Assembly: GCF_900101105.1 (NCBI RefSeq)
Contig: NZ_FNGA01000002.1
Location: 124,001-188,000, forward strand
Reading direction: 5' to 3'
Source: Maridesulfovibrio ferrireducens
GTDB taxonomy: Bacteria > Desulfobacterota > Desulfovibrionia > Desulfovibrionales > Desulfovibrionaceae
Length of the DNA: 64,000 nucleotides
Each line of letters opens with the position of its first letter. Position 1 is the stretch's first letter. This document shows, one piece after another, positions 55,714 through 64,000 of the stretch. Under the pieces are notes generated by a model. The model worked only from the letters and a program-made list of their open reading frames with translations. It ran no database searches and was not told the origin of the DNA. Position numbers and translations under genes: made by a program.

Positions 55714-57444
55714 CTATTTAACTTCAAGCAGTTGTTCAAGATGTGTTTTAGCATACTCAAGCCCTGGTTCAAGCTCAAGAGCTGTTCTTAAATATTCAAT
55801 AGCTTCTTCGGTATCCCCCATAAACTTATGACATAACCCCAAATTGGCTAGGTCAGAAGCCGAACCGCTATCGATAGCCAAAGCTGATTTAAAATCTTCA
55901 GCTGCAAGTGAATATTCTCCGGCTTTAAAATATGCAACTCCACGAAGATTGAAGTACTCTTTAGCCTCAGCATCAAGCTCAACAGCCCGATCAAGATAAG
56001 GGAGCACCTCGGACCATCTTTCTTCTAAAGACATGGCATAGGCAGTATAAAACGCCGACAGAGCCTTCTCTTCATTGGCAGGTTGAACCTCGGTCGCCAG
56101 CATAAACATATCAGCTGCTCTTGATGTATCACCACCGCGAAGAGCCAGCATCCCTTCAAAGAAAGGAATGAAATAATCATCTTCATAAATATCTGAAATA
56201 ACATCCAGACCGGCACCCGCAAGATCTATAGCGACTTTTTCGGACAGAATACGGCCCACAAAAAGCCCAAGACTTGCATACGGAGTGCGTTCCCTGAAAT
56301 GGAAACCGGGAACAAAATTATAGTTCGCAGACACACCTAAGTCAGGATGAGTGGTATCAACTGTGTACAGAGTATACCCACGCTCATTCAGCCCTGCAGC
56401 AAACTGCATCAGTTCTTCGTAGATGTCAGCATGCTTTACGGACGGAAGACTGTCTAAAGCGACACGACAGCCTCTGGCAAGCCATTCAGCCTGTTCCAGA
56501 TCAGTAAATTTAGGAAGCCCTGAAGCTTCATAGACTCGCCCTGTTTCAAAGTCCCCGGCAAGCTGGGCGACCTCAGTAAAAGCTCTGATTGCAGCCTTTG
56601 ACGGACAGGAAGATGTTCCCGCTGTGAAAACAATCTCACTCATTCCGGGAAAAGTTGACGGATCCCAAGCAGTGACAGCAACCGTGGGCAGCGGCATTCC
56701 TAGAGAAAAGTCGTTTATGATATATTTAATTCCGTTGTCTTCAAAACACTTGCAAAGCTTTGCCAGAACAGCATCACCACATGAGGCAGGATCGATACAT
56801 GGAACTTCACCCCTGTCACGATCAATAACCGCGCAAACATGCCTTTCAACAAGCTCGCTGCCACCTTGAAGGACAGATTCTTCCGGGGTATTTCCAGCCG
56901 AAGACCCATTAAATTCATTTAATATTTTAAACCAGTCCAGAGGAACATATTCAGTCTCTCCGGTCAGCACATTAAGCGCCGGATGAAAATGCCAGCGTAC
57001 TAAATCCAGAATAACACGGGCTTTAGCCGGTTCCATTTCTTCGTCAACGGATTGAAGGATCTTTTCAATGGAAATAACTTTTCCGGGCCAAAGCTCTTCG
57101 GCTTCACTATATGTTGCAAGAGTAAAGTTTTCGGAATTTCTCCAGAAACTGAAAAAGCTGAATCTTTCAACAAGCTCCATCAATGCTGAGGCTTCTGCCT
57201 GCGCAACGGAAGCACCTTTTCCCATCTGTTTACGTGTAGGCATAATATCACGTGCAGCAGGACCGCATTCGCTTATAAAAACGGGAATTCCGAGTCGTCC
57301 GGTGTCGATCTTACGAGTACATCCGAGCACCCCTTCACAATTCTTTTCCAGCAACTTCTTTACGCGGGAAACGGTTTCTTCAGGTGAAACAGCTTTATCC
57401 TGATCAGTCGTATAAACTTTAAGACAAGATTTAAGTTTAATCAT
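55714..57444 (-). CDS. YcaO-domain protein fused to TPR repeats
   Basis: 576 residues. Residues about 40-400 form a YcaO domain; these use ATP to activate peptide backbone amides, giving azolines or thioamides. ATP/Mg motifs are G75KGASVAQAEASALMELVERF with E84, E90 and E93, and NGSSAGNTPEESVLQGGSELVERH (residues 179-202), where the common ERD is ERH. Residues about 425-576 are TPR repeats (AYFKAGEYSLAAEDFKSALAI, FMGDTEEAIEYLRTALELEP) that likely hold a partner or substrate. It has no nearby precursor-peptide gene. The methyltransferase gene precedes it by one base, and dsrC follows. Its substrate is unknown. Confidence 0.87.
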   Translation of the reverse strand: MIKLKSCLKVYTTDQDKAVSPEETVSRVKKLLEKNCEGVLGCTRKIDTGRLGIPVFISECGPAARDIMPTRKQMGKGASVAQAEASALMELVERFSFFSFWRNSENFTLATYSEAEELWPGKVISIEKILQSVDEEMEPAKARVILDLVRWHFHPALNVLTGETEYVPLDWFKILNEFNGSSAGNTPEESVLQGGSELVERHVCAVIDRDRGEVPCIDPASCGDAVLAKLCKCFEDNGIKYIINDFSLGMPLPTVAVTAWDPSTFPGMSEIVFTAGTSSCPSKAAIRAFTEVAQLAGDFETGRVYEASGLPKFTDLEQAEWLARGCRVALDSLPSVKHADIYEELMQFAAGLNERGYTLYTVDTTHPDLGVSANYNFVPGFHFRERTPYASLGLFVGRILSEKVAIDLAGAGLDVISDIYEDDYFIPFFEGMLALRGGDTSRAADMFMLATEVQPANEEKALSAFYTAYAMSLEERWSEVLPYLDRAVELDAEAKEYFNLRGVAYFKAGEYSLAAEDFKSALAIDSGSASDLANLGLCHKFMGDTEEAIEYLRTALELEPGLEYAKTHLEQLLEVK

Positions 57445-57445
57445 T

Positions 57446-58165
57446 TTAAAGTGCTCCCATTCTTACAAGAGAAATAAGGGTTTTACCTTCAGTTTCATTT
57501 CCGGCAAAAGGAACTTCCTGCCGCATGAGGCGATAATTTTTTTTGGCTTCTTCAAAAAAGAGTCGGCCGGAGCGCTTCTTATCCATCGCAAGAAGAGTTT
57601 CCGAGCCACCATCTTTACTGAGGTGCTTCTTTATAAAAAGATAAAAAGGAATTTGAATATTTTCTTGATAAAGAACTTCGCTACCAATTATATAATTGAA
57701 TTTTTCATTCATTTCGTCGCTGCAAAAATCTATTTTTTTAACTGAAATTTTATCATCCAGATTATTGCGCACAGCATTCAGACGACAAAAAAGCAAAGCA
57801 TCGTCGTCAATGTCAGACAATACGACATTATACCCTCTGCTGGCGGCTAAAAGTCCGCAAATGCCGCCACCAGCTCCGACCTCAAGAAAAGTAGCATTTT
57901 CAACAGGCTTAAATTTAAGGAGATAAACTCCAATAATCATAGAGGAAGGCCAAATTTTAGCCCACAATGGCAACTCTATTTTTTTACCGCCTCTGATCTT
58001 ATCAATTAAACTATCTAAATAAGCGGGCATATCGACAACTTGAGCAATCTCGAGTTCTTTCCCACCAATTTTAACAGACTCAAATTTTATTGCACCAAAT
58101 TTATTACGGGCAGCCGCAAGTAGCTCATCAAATGAAGCCTCGGGCTTTAAAGCTATATTATTCAA
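57446..58165 (-). CDS. Class I SAM methyltransferase (protein-methyltransferase-like)
   Basis: 239 residues. The SAM motif is FLEVGAGGGICGLLAASRGY, followed by the acidic VVLSDIDDDALLFC, as in the METTL/lysine methyltransferase-like superfamily. ELPLWAKIWPSSMIIGVYLL precedes it, a stretch typical of protein N-methyltransferases. The start is a TTG at 58165 with AGGAGG six bases upstream, a much better site than any earlier in-frame start. It ends one base before the YcaO-TPR gene, so the two form an operon. The target protein is unknown. Confidence 0.82.
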   Translation of the reverse strand: MNNIALKPEASFDELLAAARNKFGAIKFESVKIGGKELEIAQVVDMPAYLDSLIDKIRGGKKIELPLWAKIWPSSMIIGVYLLKFKPVENATFLEVGAGGGICGLLAASRGYNVVLSDIDDDALLFCRLNAVRNNLDDKISVKKIDFCSDEMNEKFNYIIGSEVLYQENIQIPFYLFIKKHLSKDGGSETLLAMDKKRSGRLFFEEAKKNYRLMRQEVPFAGNETEGKTLISLVRMGAL

Positions 58166-58359
58166 GGATTTCCTCCTATGAAAGTTCGATTCTATTCTTT
58201 TGTTCACCAAAAAACAGACAAACAAATTCATTCCATTTTGGTATGAATAAGGTCTCTCTATGCCGAAAAGGAGTAATCATTAACACTCATACGGTCAACA
58301 CCCTGCTTACCAATGAGCAAAAAAAGGAAACTTATATATTATGAATAGACATAAAAAAA

Positions 58360-58383
58360 GGGTCGATCATTGCTGATCGACCC
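58360..58383 (-). terminator. Terminator of the tRNA operon
   Basis: GGGTCGATCA (58360-58369) and TGATCGACCC (58374-58383) are followed on the minus strand by TTTTTTT. Confidence 0.93.
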
Positions 58384-58393
58384 TGAGCTCTCC

Positions 58394-58468
<75 letters not shown>

Positions 58469-58472
58469 GGAT

Positions 58473-58547
58473 TGGAGGCGACATCCGGATTTGAACCGGA
58501 GAATGGAGGTTTTGCAGACCTCTGCCTTACCGCTTGGCTATGTCGCC
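58473..58547 (-). tRNA. tRNA-Cys (GCA)
   Basis: 75 bases with an encoded CCA (58473-58475). The acceptor GGCGACA pairs with TGTCGCC, U is at the discriminator as expected for Cys, and the anticodon GCA is at 58513-58515. It lies four bases from the downstream tRNA-Gly. Confidence 0.95.
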
Positions 58548-58559
58548 TTATAAAAAAAA

Positions 58560-58634
58560 TGGAGCGGGAAACGAGATTTGAACTCGCGACTTCAACCTTG
58601 GCAAGGTTACACTCTACCGCTGAGTTATTCCCGC
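58560..58634 (-). tRNA. tRNA-Gly (GCC), first copy in the operon
   Basis: 75 bases with an encoded CCA (58560-58562) and anticodon GCC at 58600-58602. It is the first RNA of the Gly-Cys-Gly operon. Confidence 0.95.
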
Positions 58635-58653
58635 TCACGAAAAGCGAAACAGA

Positions 58654-58681
58654 AGTTAACCTTTCGGCTAATACCTGTCAA
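58654..58681 (-). promoter_or_regulatory. Promoter of the tRNA operon
   Basis: TTGACA (58676-58681) and TTAACT (58654-58659) are 16 bases apart on the minus strand, and transcription would begin about 13 bases before the first tRNA. The spacing is the short form often seen in stable-RNA promoters. Confidence 0.55.
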
Positions 58682-58991
58682 CAACTTTTTTCTTTTTTTA
58701 TAATATTCTCTTTAAGTTAAAACTGCTTAGCCATGTTCAATGCAGTTTAAAACTTAAATCAAAAAAAAATTTCAATGAACTAATTGCGTCAACCGAGAAC
58801 AGCTTTTAGGACGGCCTCAAAGTTTTGTCAACCGATTTAGATTTTTAATTTATTTATATTTTTAATAACATTTACCCCGGTTTCACTTTACTTTCACGTC
58901 GTCTTTGGGATAAGACCTTTCATCTTTAAAAAGCTTAGCGTTGTCGAGGTAATTACTTAAATTAAACTTCTCCAAATGGGAGGTTAATGAT
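58682..58991. other. AT-rich gap between tRNA operon and dksA-like gene
   Basis: This 310-base divergent spacer has no coding frame that I accept. It holds the leader of the DksA-like gene. GTCAACCGA occurs twice (58787-58795 and 58828-58836) with unknown meaning. Confidence 0.5.
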
Positions 58992-59354
58992 ATGGACCAG
59001 AAAGAATTAGCATTTTTCCGCGATGCCCTGAATCAAAATCTTGATGAGATTCTACAAAAAGGACAGGAAACTATTGAAGACATGACAGAGTCCGGTGAAA
59101 CTTACGCCGACCCTGCCGATCGTGCTACAGCTGAATCCGACAGAGCTTTTACTTTGCGACTAAGAGACAGAGAACGTAAATTGATCAAAAAAATTCAAAA
59201 AGCGATCAAGCGCATCGACGACGGCGACTTCGGTTTCTGTGTTGCTTGCGGAGATGACATATCAATTGCTCGCCTTAAAGCACGACCTGTAACAACCCTT
59301 TGCATTGCATGCAAAAGCAGACAGGAAGAGGAAGAACAAAATCGGGGAGAGTAA
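58992..59354 (+). CDS. DksA/TraR-family zinc-finger protein
   Basis: 120 residues. A helical hairpin with the tip motif D40PADRA (DxxDxA, which reaches into the RNA polymerase channel in DksA) is followed by a four-cysteine zinc finger with C83, C86, C104 and C107 (CVACGDDIS, LCIACKSR). Shorter than E. coli DksA (151 residues) but with the functional tip, so a role with ppGpp in controlling transcription is likely. GGGAGG lies eight bases before the ATG. The NFACT gene follows after 18 bases. Confidence 0.92.
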   Translation: MDQKELAFFRDALNQNLDEILQKGQETIEDMTESGETYADPADRATAESDRAFTLRLRDRERKLIKKIQKAIKRIDDGDFGFCVACGDDISIARLKARPVTTLCIACKSRQEEEEQNRGE

Positions 59355-59372
59355 TCTCCCGGAATACATCTA

Positions 59373-60887
59373 ATGGACGCGCACTTCTTTCATGCCCTTG
59401 TACTCGAACTTGAGATAAATCTTAATGGGCGAAGGGTTGAAAAAATATTTGCTCCCGCAGACGGAGTATGGACACTTGCGCTCCAATCTACGGGTGGAAA
59501 AGAATTCTTATTATTCAGGCCCGCCAAATCGGTGGGCCTTTTTTTTCTTTCAAAGGTAAAACCGCTTAACCCGGCAAACCCCACCGCCACTGTAATGTGG
59601 CTTCGAAAAAGACTTTCAGGACGAAGGATTTTTGAAGCCCACCACGACTGGACCAACCTGCGTGTCGCATTTTCCCTTTCTCCGGGAAGAGAACCCGGCA
59701 AATACAGGTTCCTTTTATTTGATATGAAAAAGGGAATATCCCTGATTCACGAATTACCCCAAGACTTCGGCCTTCCTGTCTTTTGGCCTTCTTATGCTGA
59801 CATTCAGGACACTGCAGAAATCTGGAAAGAATTCCCGCATATTTCGCCCCCTCTTCGCAAGACACTTAAAAAGCTCACACCTCCAGAAGCTCAAAAACTG
59901 CTTGATACGCTGAAAAACGGTGCGGCTAATACTTTTTACCTTTCAACTGACGGTAAAAACGAATTATCCCCTCCACGCCTCTGGCCGGACGAAAACTCAA
60001 ATCAGCAAATATTTTCATCAGCAATCGAAGCCTCTTCAGTATATGGAGAAAAAGTTTTATTCCCCACAATGGAACGGCTCGAAAACTCTGAAGATAAAAA
60101 TGCTCTTAAGTCCGGTAAAAAGAAATTCAAAAAAATAATGAGTAGAATTGAAGAAGAAGAGGAAAGGCTCCGCAAACTTTTAAGCAGAAAAATCGAAGCA
60201 GAAGCTCTTCAAGCTGAGATGTATCGCCTTAAACCGCTAAGAGAACTTGATAAGGTTACTGTCACACATCCTGAGCACGGAAAAATGGTCGTGAAGCTCG
60301 ATCCTACTCTGACTCCGGCAGAAAACATGACTAAAATTTTCAAGCTTTCAGCCAAGGCTCAAAGGGGCCTCAAACATATGGAGCGGCGGAGAGGTGAAGT
60401 TGAAAATCAGCAGGAAGAATTCCTTCACGCCAATTTAATGCCACCGTCAAGCAAAGACAGGCAAAAAACTAGCCTTGAAATTCCTAAAAAATATAAAGAT
60501 ATCGCTGTTGCTCTCTTTGTTTCCTCAGATGGATTTCTCATGATCCGGGGTAAAAACAGCAAAGCAAACCATGACCTGCTCAGCAAGGCGGCATCTGTTT
60601 TCGACTACTGGTTTCATGTAGAAGGCGGGCCTGGTTCACATGTTATATTAAAAAGAGATCATCCCGGCCAGGAAATACCGGAAACAACATTCAAAGAAGC
60701 CGCAACGCTTGCAGCGCTTAAAAGTTACCGATGTGATGACTCAAAAGCGGATGTAATGTGCGCGCTGGTTAAAGATGTTCGTAAAAGAAAAGGCGCTGCT
60801 CCGGGACAGGTCGTAGTCGACAATGTAAGCCGAACTCTGCACGTAAAAGTAGACCATTCGCTTGAAGAGTCTCTGGCTAAAAAATAA
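59373..60887 (+). CDS. NFACT-family RNA-binding protein (RqcH/Rqc2-like)
   Basis: 504 residues. The N-terminal NFACT-N domain begins MDAHFFHALVLELEINLNGRRVEKIFAP and contains NPTATVMWLRKRLSGRRI. A coiled coil spans about residues 245-300, and the C-terminal NFACT-R (DUF814) domain has FLMIRGKNSKANHDLL and DYWFHVEGGPGSHVIL with the DxW-H motif. Relatives bind stalled 50S-peptidyl-tRNA complexes and add alanine tails; the usual N-terminal DR/catalytic residues are not clearly kept here, so that function is uncertain. Confidence 0.88.
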   Translation: MDAHFFHALVLELEINLNGRRVEKIFAPADGVWTLALQSTGGKEFLLFRPAKSVGLFFLSKVKPLNPANPTATVMWLRKRLSGRRIFEAHHDWTNLRVAFSLSPGREPGKYRFLLFDMKKGISLIHELPQDFGLPVFWPSYADIQDTAEIWKEFPHISPPLRKTLKKLTPPEAQKLLDTLKNGAANTFYLSTDGKNELSPPRLWPDENSNQQIFSSAIEASSVYGEKVLFPTMERLENSEDKNALKSGKKKFKKIMSRIEEEEERLRKLLSRKIEAEALQAEMYRLKPLRELDKVTVTHPEHGKMVVKLDPTLTPAENMTKIFKLSAKAQRGLKHMERRRGEVENQQEEFLHANLMPPSSKDRQKTSLEIPKKYKDIAVALFVSSDGFLMIRGKNSKANHDLLSKAASVFDYWFHVEGGPGSHVILKRDHPGQEIPETTFKEAATLAALKSYRCDDSKADVMCALVKDVRKRKGAAPGQVVVDNVSRTLHVKVDHSLEESLAKK

Positions 60888-60918
60888 CCGCAATTTAAAA
60901 AACTATATTTAATTCAAA

Positions 60919-61923
60919 CTAAGCCAGCTTAGAAACAGAAGCCTGGTCAAGCATTGTAAGAACCATATTCTGTTCCTTCGTCAACCGCTTGGCTACACTC
61001 TCCTGCACAGCCCCAGTGGATGAAGCAAACTGCTCCTTACGCTCACCATATATCTCTTTGACTAGATTAGCTGGAAAGCCTTTTTCTGTTGCCTGCGAAG
61101 ACAGCTTATCGAGTGCCCGTGAAATCAAATTTGATGCCCCTGTAGCCCCGTGCTGAACAGACGTACTCCAGAGCACTTCACGAAGCGGACCCGGCAAATT
61201 ATTAATATCAATTCCAGTCTGTGCAAAAATCTTTTTCGCTGCTGGATCATAATGACTGTTGCGTATAAAATCATGCTGCAATTTCTCAAAACCGGCTGAA
61301 TCTTCTGCTGCTATTTTACGCCATTCATCGGGCATATGACCATTTTTAGACCCAGTATTAGCAGGCCCGGATTGCTCCAATCTTTCCGCAACATGCGGAG
61401 CTTTATCCTTCAGAAATTCGATAAATTTGTCCATTGTCCCGGTATTAGATGCAATTTGATATTTTCCGTATGAGGTTCCGCCCACACGATCATATCCAAT
61501 GGCAGACACACCTTTGGAACCTGATTCAAATTTTGCGGATAAATCTCCGACAACATCCGGCATTGACATATTTTTGACGGAAGTCACATCAAACTGATTA
61601 GAAATATTGCTGTATGGATTGTTGGTAAAAGGTGATGAACCTCTACCATCATTTTTCTGTAAACCTTTAATCGAGTTCAAGGCTGTCAAAGCTTCAAGCA
61701 TCAAGGCGTTATTCATAACCCCCATATCCATCCCCTGTGCGGAATAACCTTCGTCATCCCGCCCTTCAGAGAACATACGCCCTGCCATTTCCATTTCCAT
61801 ATCAAAAGATCCGGCTTTATTTTTTAAAGCTGCAAGATTAGGTGTACCAACCCCCGCAGCGGTTCCTGAGGAATTCCCCAGCACCTTCATTACCGTTGCG
61901 ATATTATCATTAATATTGGTCAT
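60919..61923 (-). CDS. Predicted lysozyme-like muramidase without signal peptide
   Basis: 334 residues. The first 110 are low complexity and helical with Met/Gly/Asn-rich stretches. From about 113 a lysozyme-like domain follows: DLSAKFESGSKGVSAIGYDRVGGTSYGKYQ, in which E133 would be the catalytic acid and GGTSYGKYQ is the pattern of phage-tail and VgrG-type muramidases. I see no signal peptide or membrane helix, so export by flagellar or other secretion machinery, or a cytoplasmic role, must be considered. The start is ATG 61923 with GAGGGA upstream. It is about 80 bases downstream of the next gene on the same strand. The function is an inference. Confidence 0.65.
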   Translation of the reverse strand: MTNINDNIATVMKVLGNSSGTAAGVGTPNLAALKNKAGSFDMEMEMAGRMFSEGRDDEGYSAQGMDMGVMNNALMLEALTALNSIKGLQKNDGRGSSPFTNNPYSNISNQFDVTSVKNMSMPDVVGDLSAKFESGSKGVSAIGYDRVGGTSYGKYQIASNTGTMDKFIEFLKDKAPHVAERLEQSGPANTGSKNGHMPDEWRKIAAEDSAGFEKLQHDFIRNSHYDPAAKKIFAQTGIDINNLPGPLREVLWSTSVQHGATGASNLISRALDKLSSQATEKGFPANLVKEIYGERKEQFASSTGAVQESVAKRLTKEQNMVLTMLDQASVSKLA

Positions 61924-62005
61924 GGTTATTCCCTCTGTCAAAAAAATATTATTTCAACAATGGGATTGCACCAAGTATACCAACATTGAAAACAGTTTAA
62001 ATTCC

Positions 62006-64000
62006 TTACTTTCCCTTACCTTTTTTATCTTTGCCTTTCTTGTCTTCACCTTTTTTATCTTCACCGGAAGCGAACAACTCACGTTTCCGCTTTTCAAAAA
62101 CAACGGCGGCTTTAAAAGCTGATATTGCTAACGCCAATATGCTCAAAATAAGGATCATTCCTTTCTGAAATTCCCACTTCTGACGAATAATCATATCAAT
62201 TAGGAAGTTCGATTGAACATTGGTCGAATAATAAATAAGCAAAGGAATACAAAGCAATGCCAGACCTAAAAAAACAACTTCAAGCCATATGAAATTCCTG
62301 CCAAGCAGCATGATGAAAAGAGTTGAATCCCGCACAACTCGCAGAGTAACCAATCTGTTTTTTAGTTTTTTAAGTCTATCTTCAATCTGGAGAAGATATT
62401 TCTGGGTTTTTCTGAAAGTTTCGGCCACATTTAAATGCTGTGACTTGATCCAATAAATCTTTGTAGCGCAATAATTAAAATCCGCATTAAATTCCGTAAG
62501 CAATTTAGGGAACGGAAACCATGACGCTTCTCCGCGAATTTCTTTAAGATGCTCCCTGAAAAAATCAACCTTCTTATTAATAACTTTAATTTCGTACTCA
62601 ACCCTTTTTTCAATTTCACCGGTAAGAGTCTCAACACCGGAGATAAGATGCCTAAAAGCTACATAATTTTTAATTTTAGCAAGCCGCCCCATTCTCTCCA
62701 TAAACTTTTCGGCATCCTCAGCAAACTCATGACCTTCCTCAAACCATTGGGATATGTCAGAGGTAAGAGAATCAATCCCGGAGGCAACTTTTTTTGCCTC
62801 GGCCTCGGCTGTTTCCCATAATTCTCCAAGAGATTGCAGAATAATGAGCCTACCCCGATCAAGCTCAGGATCAATCACTATTCTATTAAAATAATTAGGA
62901 TCTTTCGAAATAACATCTGTAAAATAGCTAACAGCCTGCTCTGAAAAACCCATTTTTACCATACAGACTGCTCTGCGATATTGAGGCTCCAGCCAGTTAG
63001 GACAAATACCGAAAGCTTTTTTATAAGATGTGCTTGCAGCCCCGAATTCACCGGAAACTTCTTGTAATCGTGCCTGTAAATATATGAAATAAGCTTGCTG
63101 CAAAGGAGAAAAGCTTAACCTTTCAGCTTCCTGCCAATAAAACTCTGCCTGCTCAGGCTCATTCATTTCCAGCTGAATAAAACCCATTAAAGCTCGGGGT
63201 TGATAACCGCGACTGAATCTGATCATGGCATTTTTTACCAGAATTTCAGCATCATTTAAGTCTTCGCTGACTAATGATTCAAAAGCTGACCAGATCAATT
63301 CCCCTTCTTCCGGGCCTTGCTCAGTTATCCCGTTAGGCCATTCTTTTCCCCGGGAACGCCAGACCAAATATAATGTACGTAACTGAGAGACGGAATTGAT
63401 GGAAAAAAGAGCCTTAGCGATTATATTTTCATAACTGCTCCCGCCTTGTAGAATTTTTTTAAATTCTGCAACAACATCTTCTTTCCCCTGCATACCGACA
63501 TCAATATTCTGAAAACCTTCCGTAAATTTTTCACTGTCTATTGCTGCAAGCTGCTTCCAAACATTTGGATCGACTCCTTGCAATGTTCTACTCGGACACT
63601 CGGATGGAATATGATTTTTCATCCCGCAATAAAAACAATCGTCATGTTCACCGATAGAGACTCTCCGGGAGATAGTCACTTCAATAGAGTCTGATCCACT
63701 ATCTTCAACACCTTTTTTAAGGCTTACATGACACCATCCTTCCAAACTTTCCTGCTCACTTCCGAATCTTACTTCATTAACAGCAAAATCCTTCCCAAGA
63801 AGGTAAGCATCCCGATATCTTAAATGTGGACAATCAGGAGTAAGCTTATCCCAGTCCAGATTAACCTTACGTACAACTTCTTCATTAAAACTCATCCCTT
63901 TCTGAGGAACAAGAGCCATAACAGATGGCCAGTAACTGATGTCCTCTCCTTCCTGATTTCTTACTCTATTTATAAGAACCAAAAGATCTTTCAGAAAAGT
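62006..64000 (-). CDS. TPR membrane protein with CCHC zinc knuckle (5' part beyond the window)
   Basis: At least 664 residues; the frame stays open to the right edge, so the true start is probably outside. A CCHC zinc knuckle (C-x2-C-x4-H-x4-C, coded at 63596-63637, in DCFYCGMKNHIPSECP) is followed by TPR-like helical repeats (FIQLEMNEPEQAEFYWQEAERLS, GFSEQAVSYFTDVISKDPN), a helical stretch, then two membrane segments (WLEVVFLGLALLCIPLLIYY and MILILSILALAISAFKAAVVF). The chain ends in a Lys/Asp/Gly repeat (GEDKKGEDKKGKDKKGKG). Not a recognised family. The adjacent muramidase gene lies downstream on the same strand. Confidence 0.7.
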   Translation of the reverse strand, partial: TFLKDLLVLINRVRNQEGEDISYWPSVMALVPQKGMSFNEEVVRKVNLDWDKLTPDCPHLRYRDAYLLGKDFAVNEVRFGSEQESLEGWCHVSLKKGVEDSGSDSIEVTISRRVSIGEHDDCFYCGMKNHIPSECPSRTLQGVDPNVWKQLAAIDSEKFTEGFQNIDVGMQGKEDVVAEFKKILQGGSSYENIIAKALFSINSVSQLRTLYLVWRSRGKEWPNGITEQGPEEGELIWSAFESLVSEDLNDAEILVKNAMIRFSRGYQPRALMGFIQLEMNEPEQAEFYWQEAERLSFSPLQQAYFIYLQARLQEVSGEFGAASTSYKKAFGICPNWLEPQYRRAVCMVKMGFSEQAVSYFTDVISKDPNYFNRIVIDPELDRGRLIILQSLGELWETAEAEAKKVASGIDSLTSDISQWFEEGHEFAEDAEKFMERMGRLAKIKNYVAFRHLISGVETLTGEIEKRVEYEIKVINKKVDFFREHLKEIRGEASWFPFPKLLTEFNADFNYCATKIYWIKSQHLNVAETFRKTQKYLLQIEDRLKKLKNRLVTLRVVRDSTLFIMLLGRNFIWLEVVFLGLALLCIPLLIYYSTNVQSNFLIDMIIRQKWEFQKGMILILSILALAISAFKAAVVFEKRKRELFASGEDKKGEDKKGKDKKGKGK

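Overview
The window looks like chromosomal DNA of a marine-type, Gram-negative sulfate reducer of the Desulfovibrionaceae (Desulfovibrio/Maridesulfovibrio-like). The grounds are a two-cysteine DsrC of dissimilatory sulfur metabolism, a complex I operon without the NADH-input genes nuoEFG, lpxC, and the order fliR-flhB-flhA-flhF-flhG-fliA-cheY, which I recall from Desulfovibrio. The DNA is AT-rich by eye, with very AT-rich intergenic stretches and many strong intrinsic terminators. The genus is inferred from gene content only. I see no insertion sequence, prophage, integron or CRISPR array, so this is mostly core genome.

Layout. Positions 1-1138: the end of an amino-acid ABC transporter operon (ATPase, then the binding protein, cut by the window edge). 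1750-3552: a DhaL-DegV fusion resembling fatty-acid kinase FakA joined to FakB. 3797-8103: an RND efflux adaptor and pump. 8202-12634: a receiver-receiver-ATP-grasp protein and glutamate dehydrogenase. 12943-14965: a structured leader, a 51-codon membrane peptide and a sodium/solute symporter. 15070-18392: an HsdR-N-like protein, a methyltransferase/MarR pair with a visible operator, and an MFS carrier. 18556-30066: a 13-gene complex I operon read right to left.

30622-38229: a PAS-GGDEF response regulator, UDP-glucuronate decarboxylase, an rpoZ-dnaJ-moaC cluster, a DUF4340-like protein, a TtcA-like enzyme and an M23 peptidase. 38415-48060: a flagellar export and regulation operon ending in FliL and three poorly known small genes. 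48071-50209: a chemoreceptor. 50419-55005: lpxC, prmC, prfA, a DUF1385 protein and rpmE. 55190-58165: dsrC, a YcaO-TPR protein and a SAM methyltransferase. 58394-58634: a tRNA-Gly/Cys/Gly operon. 58992-64000: a DksA-like protein, an NFACT protein, a predicted muramidase and a large TPR membrane protein with a zinc knuckle, cut by the right edge.

How the parts fit. The complex I operon encodes the quinone and membrane arms with four antiporter-type subunits instead of three, and no NADH dehydrogenase module. It therefore probably takes electrons from ferredoxin or another reduced carrier. The flagellar block makes the export gate (FliR, FlhB, FlhA), the placement pair (FlhF, FlhG) and the regulators (FliA, CheY). 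The most interesting candidates for new biology are the dsrC/YcaO-TPR/methyltransferase neighbourhood, the five-pump complex I, the receiver-fused ATP-grasp protein, and the attenuator-like leader before the symporter pair.
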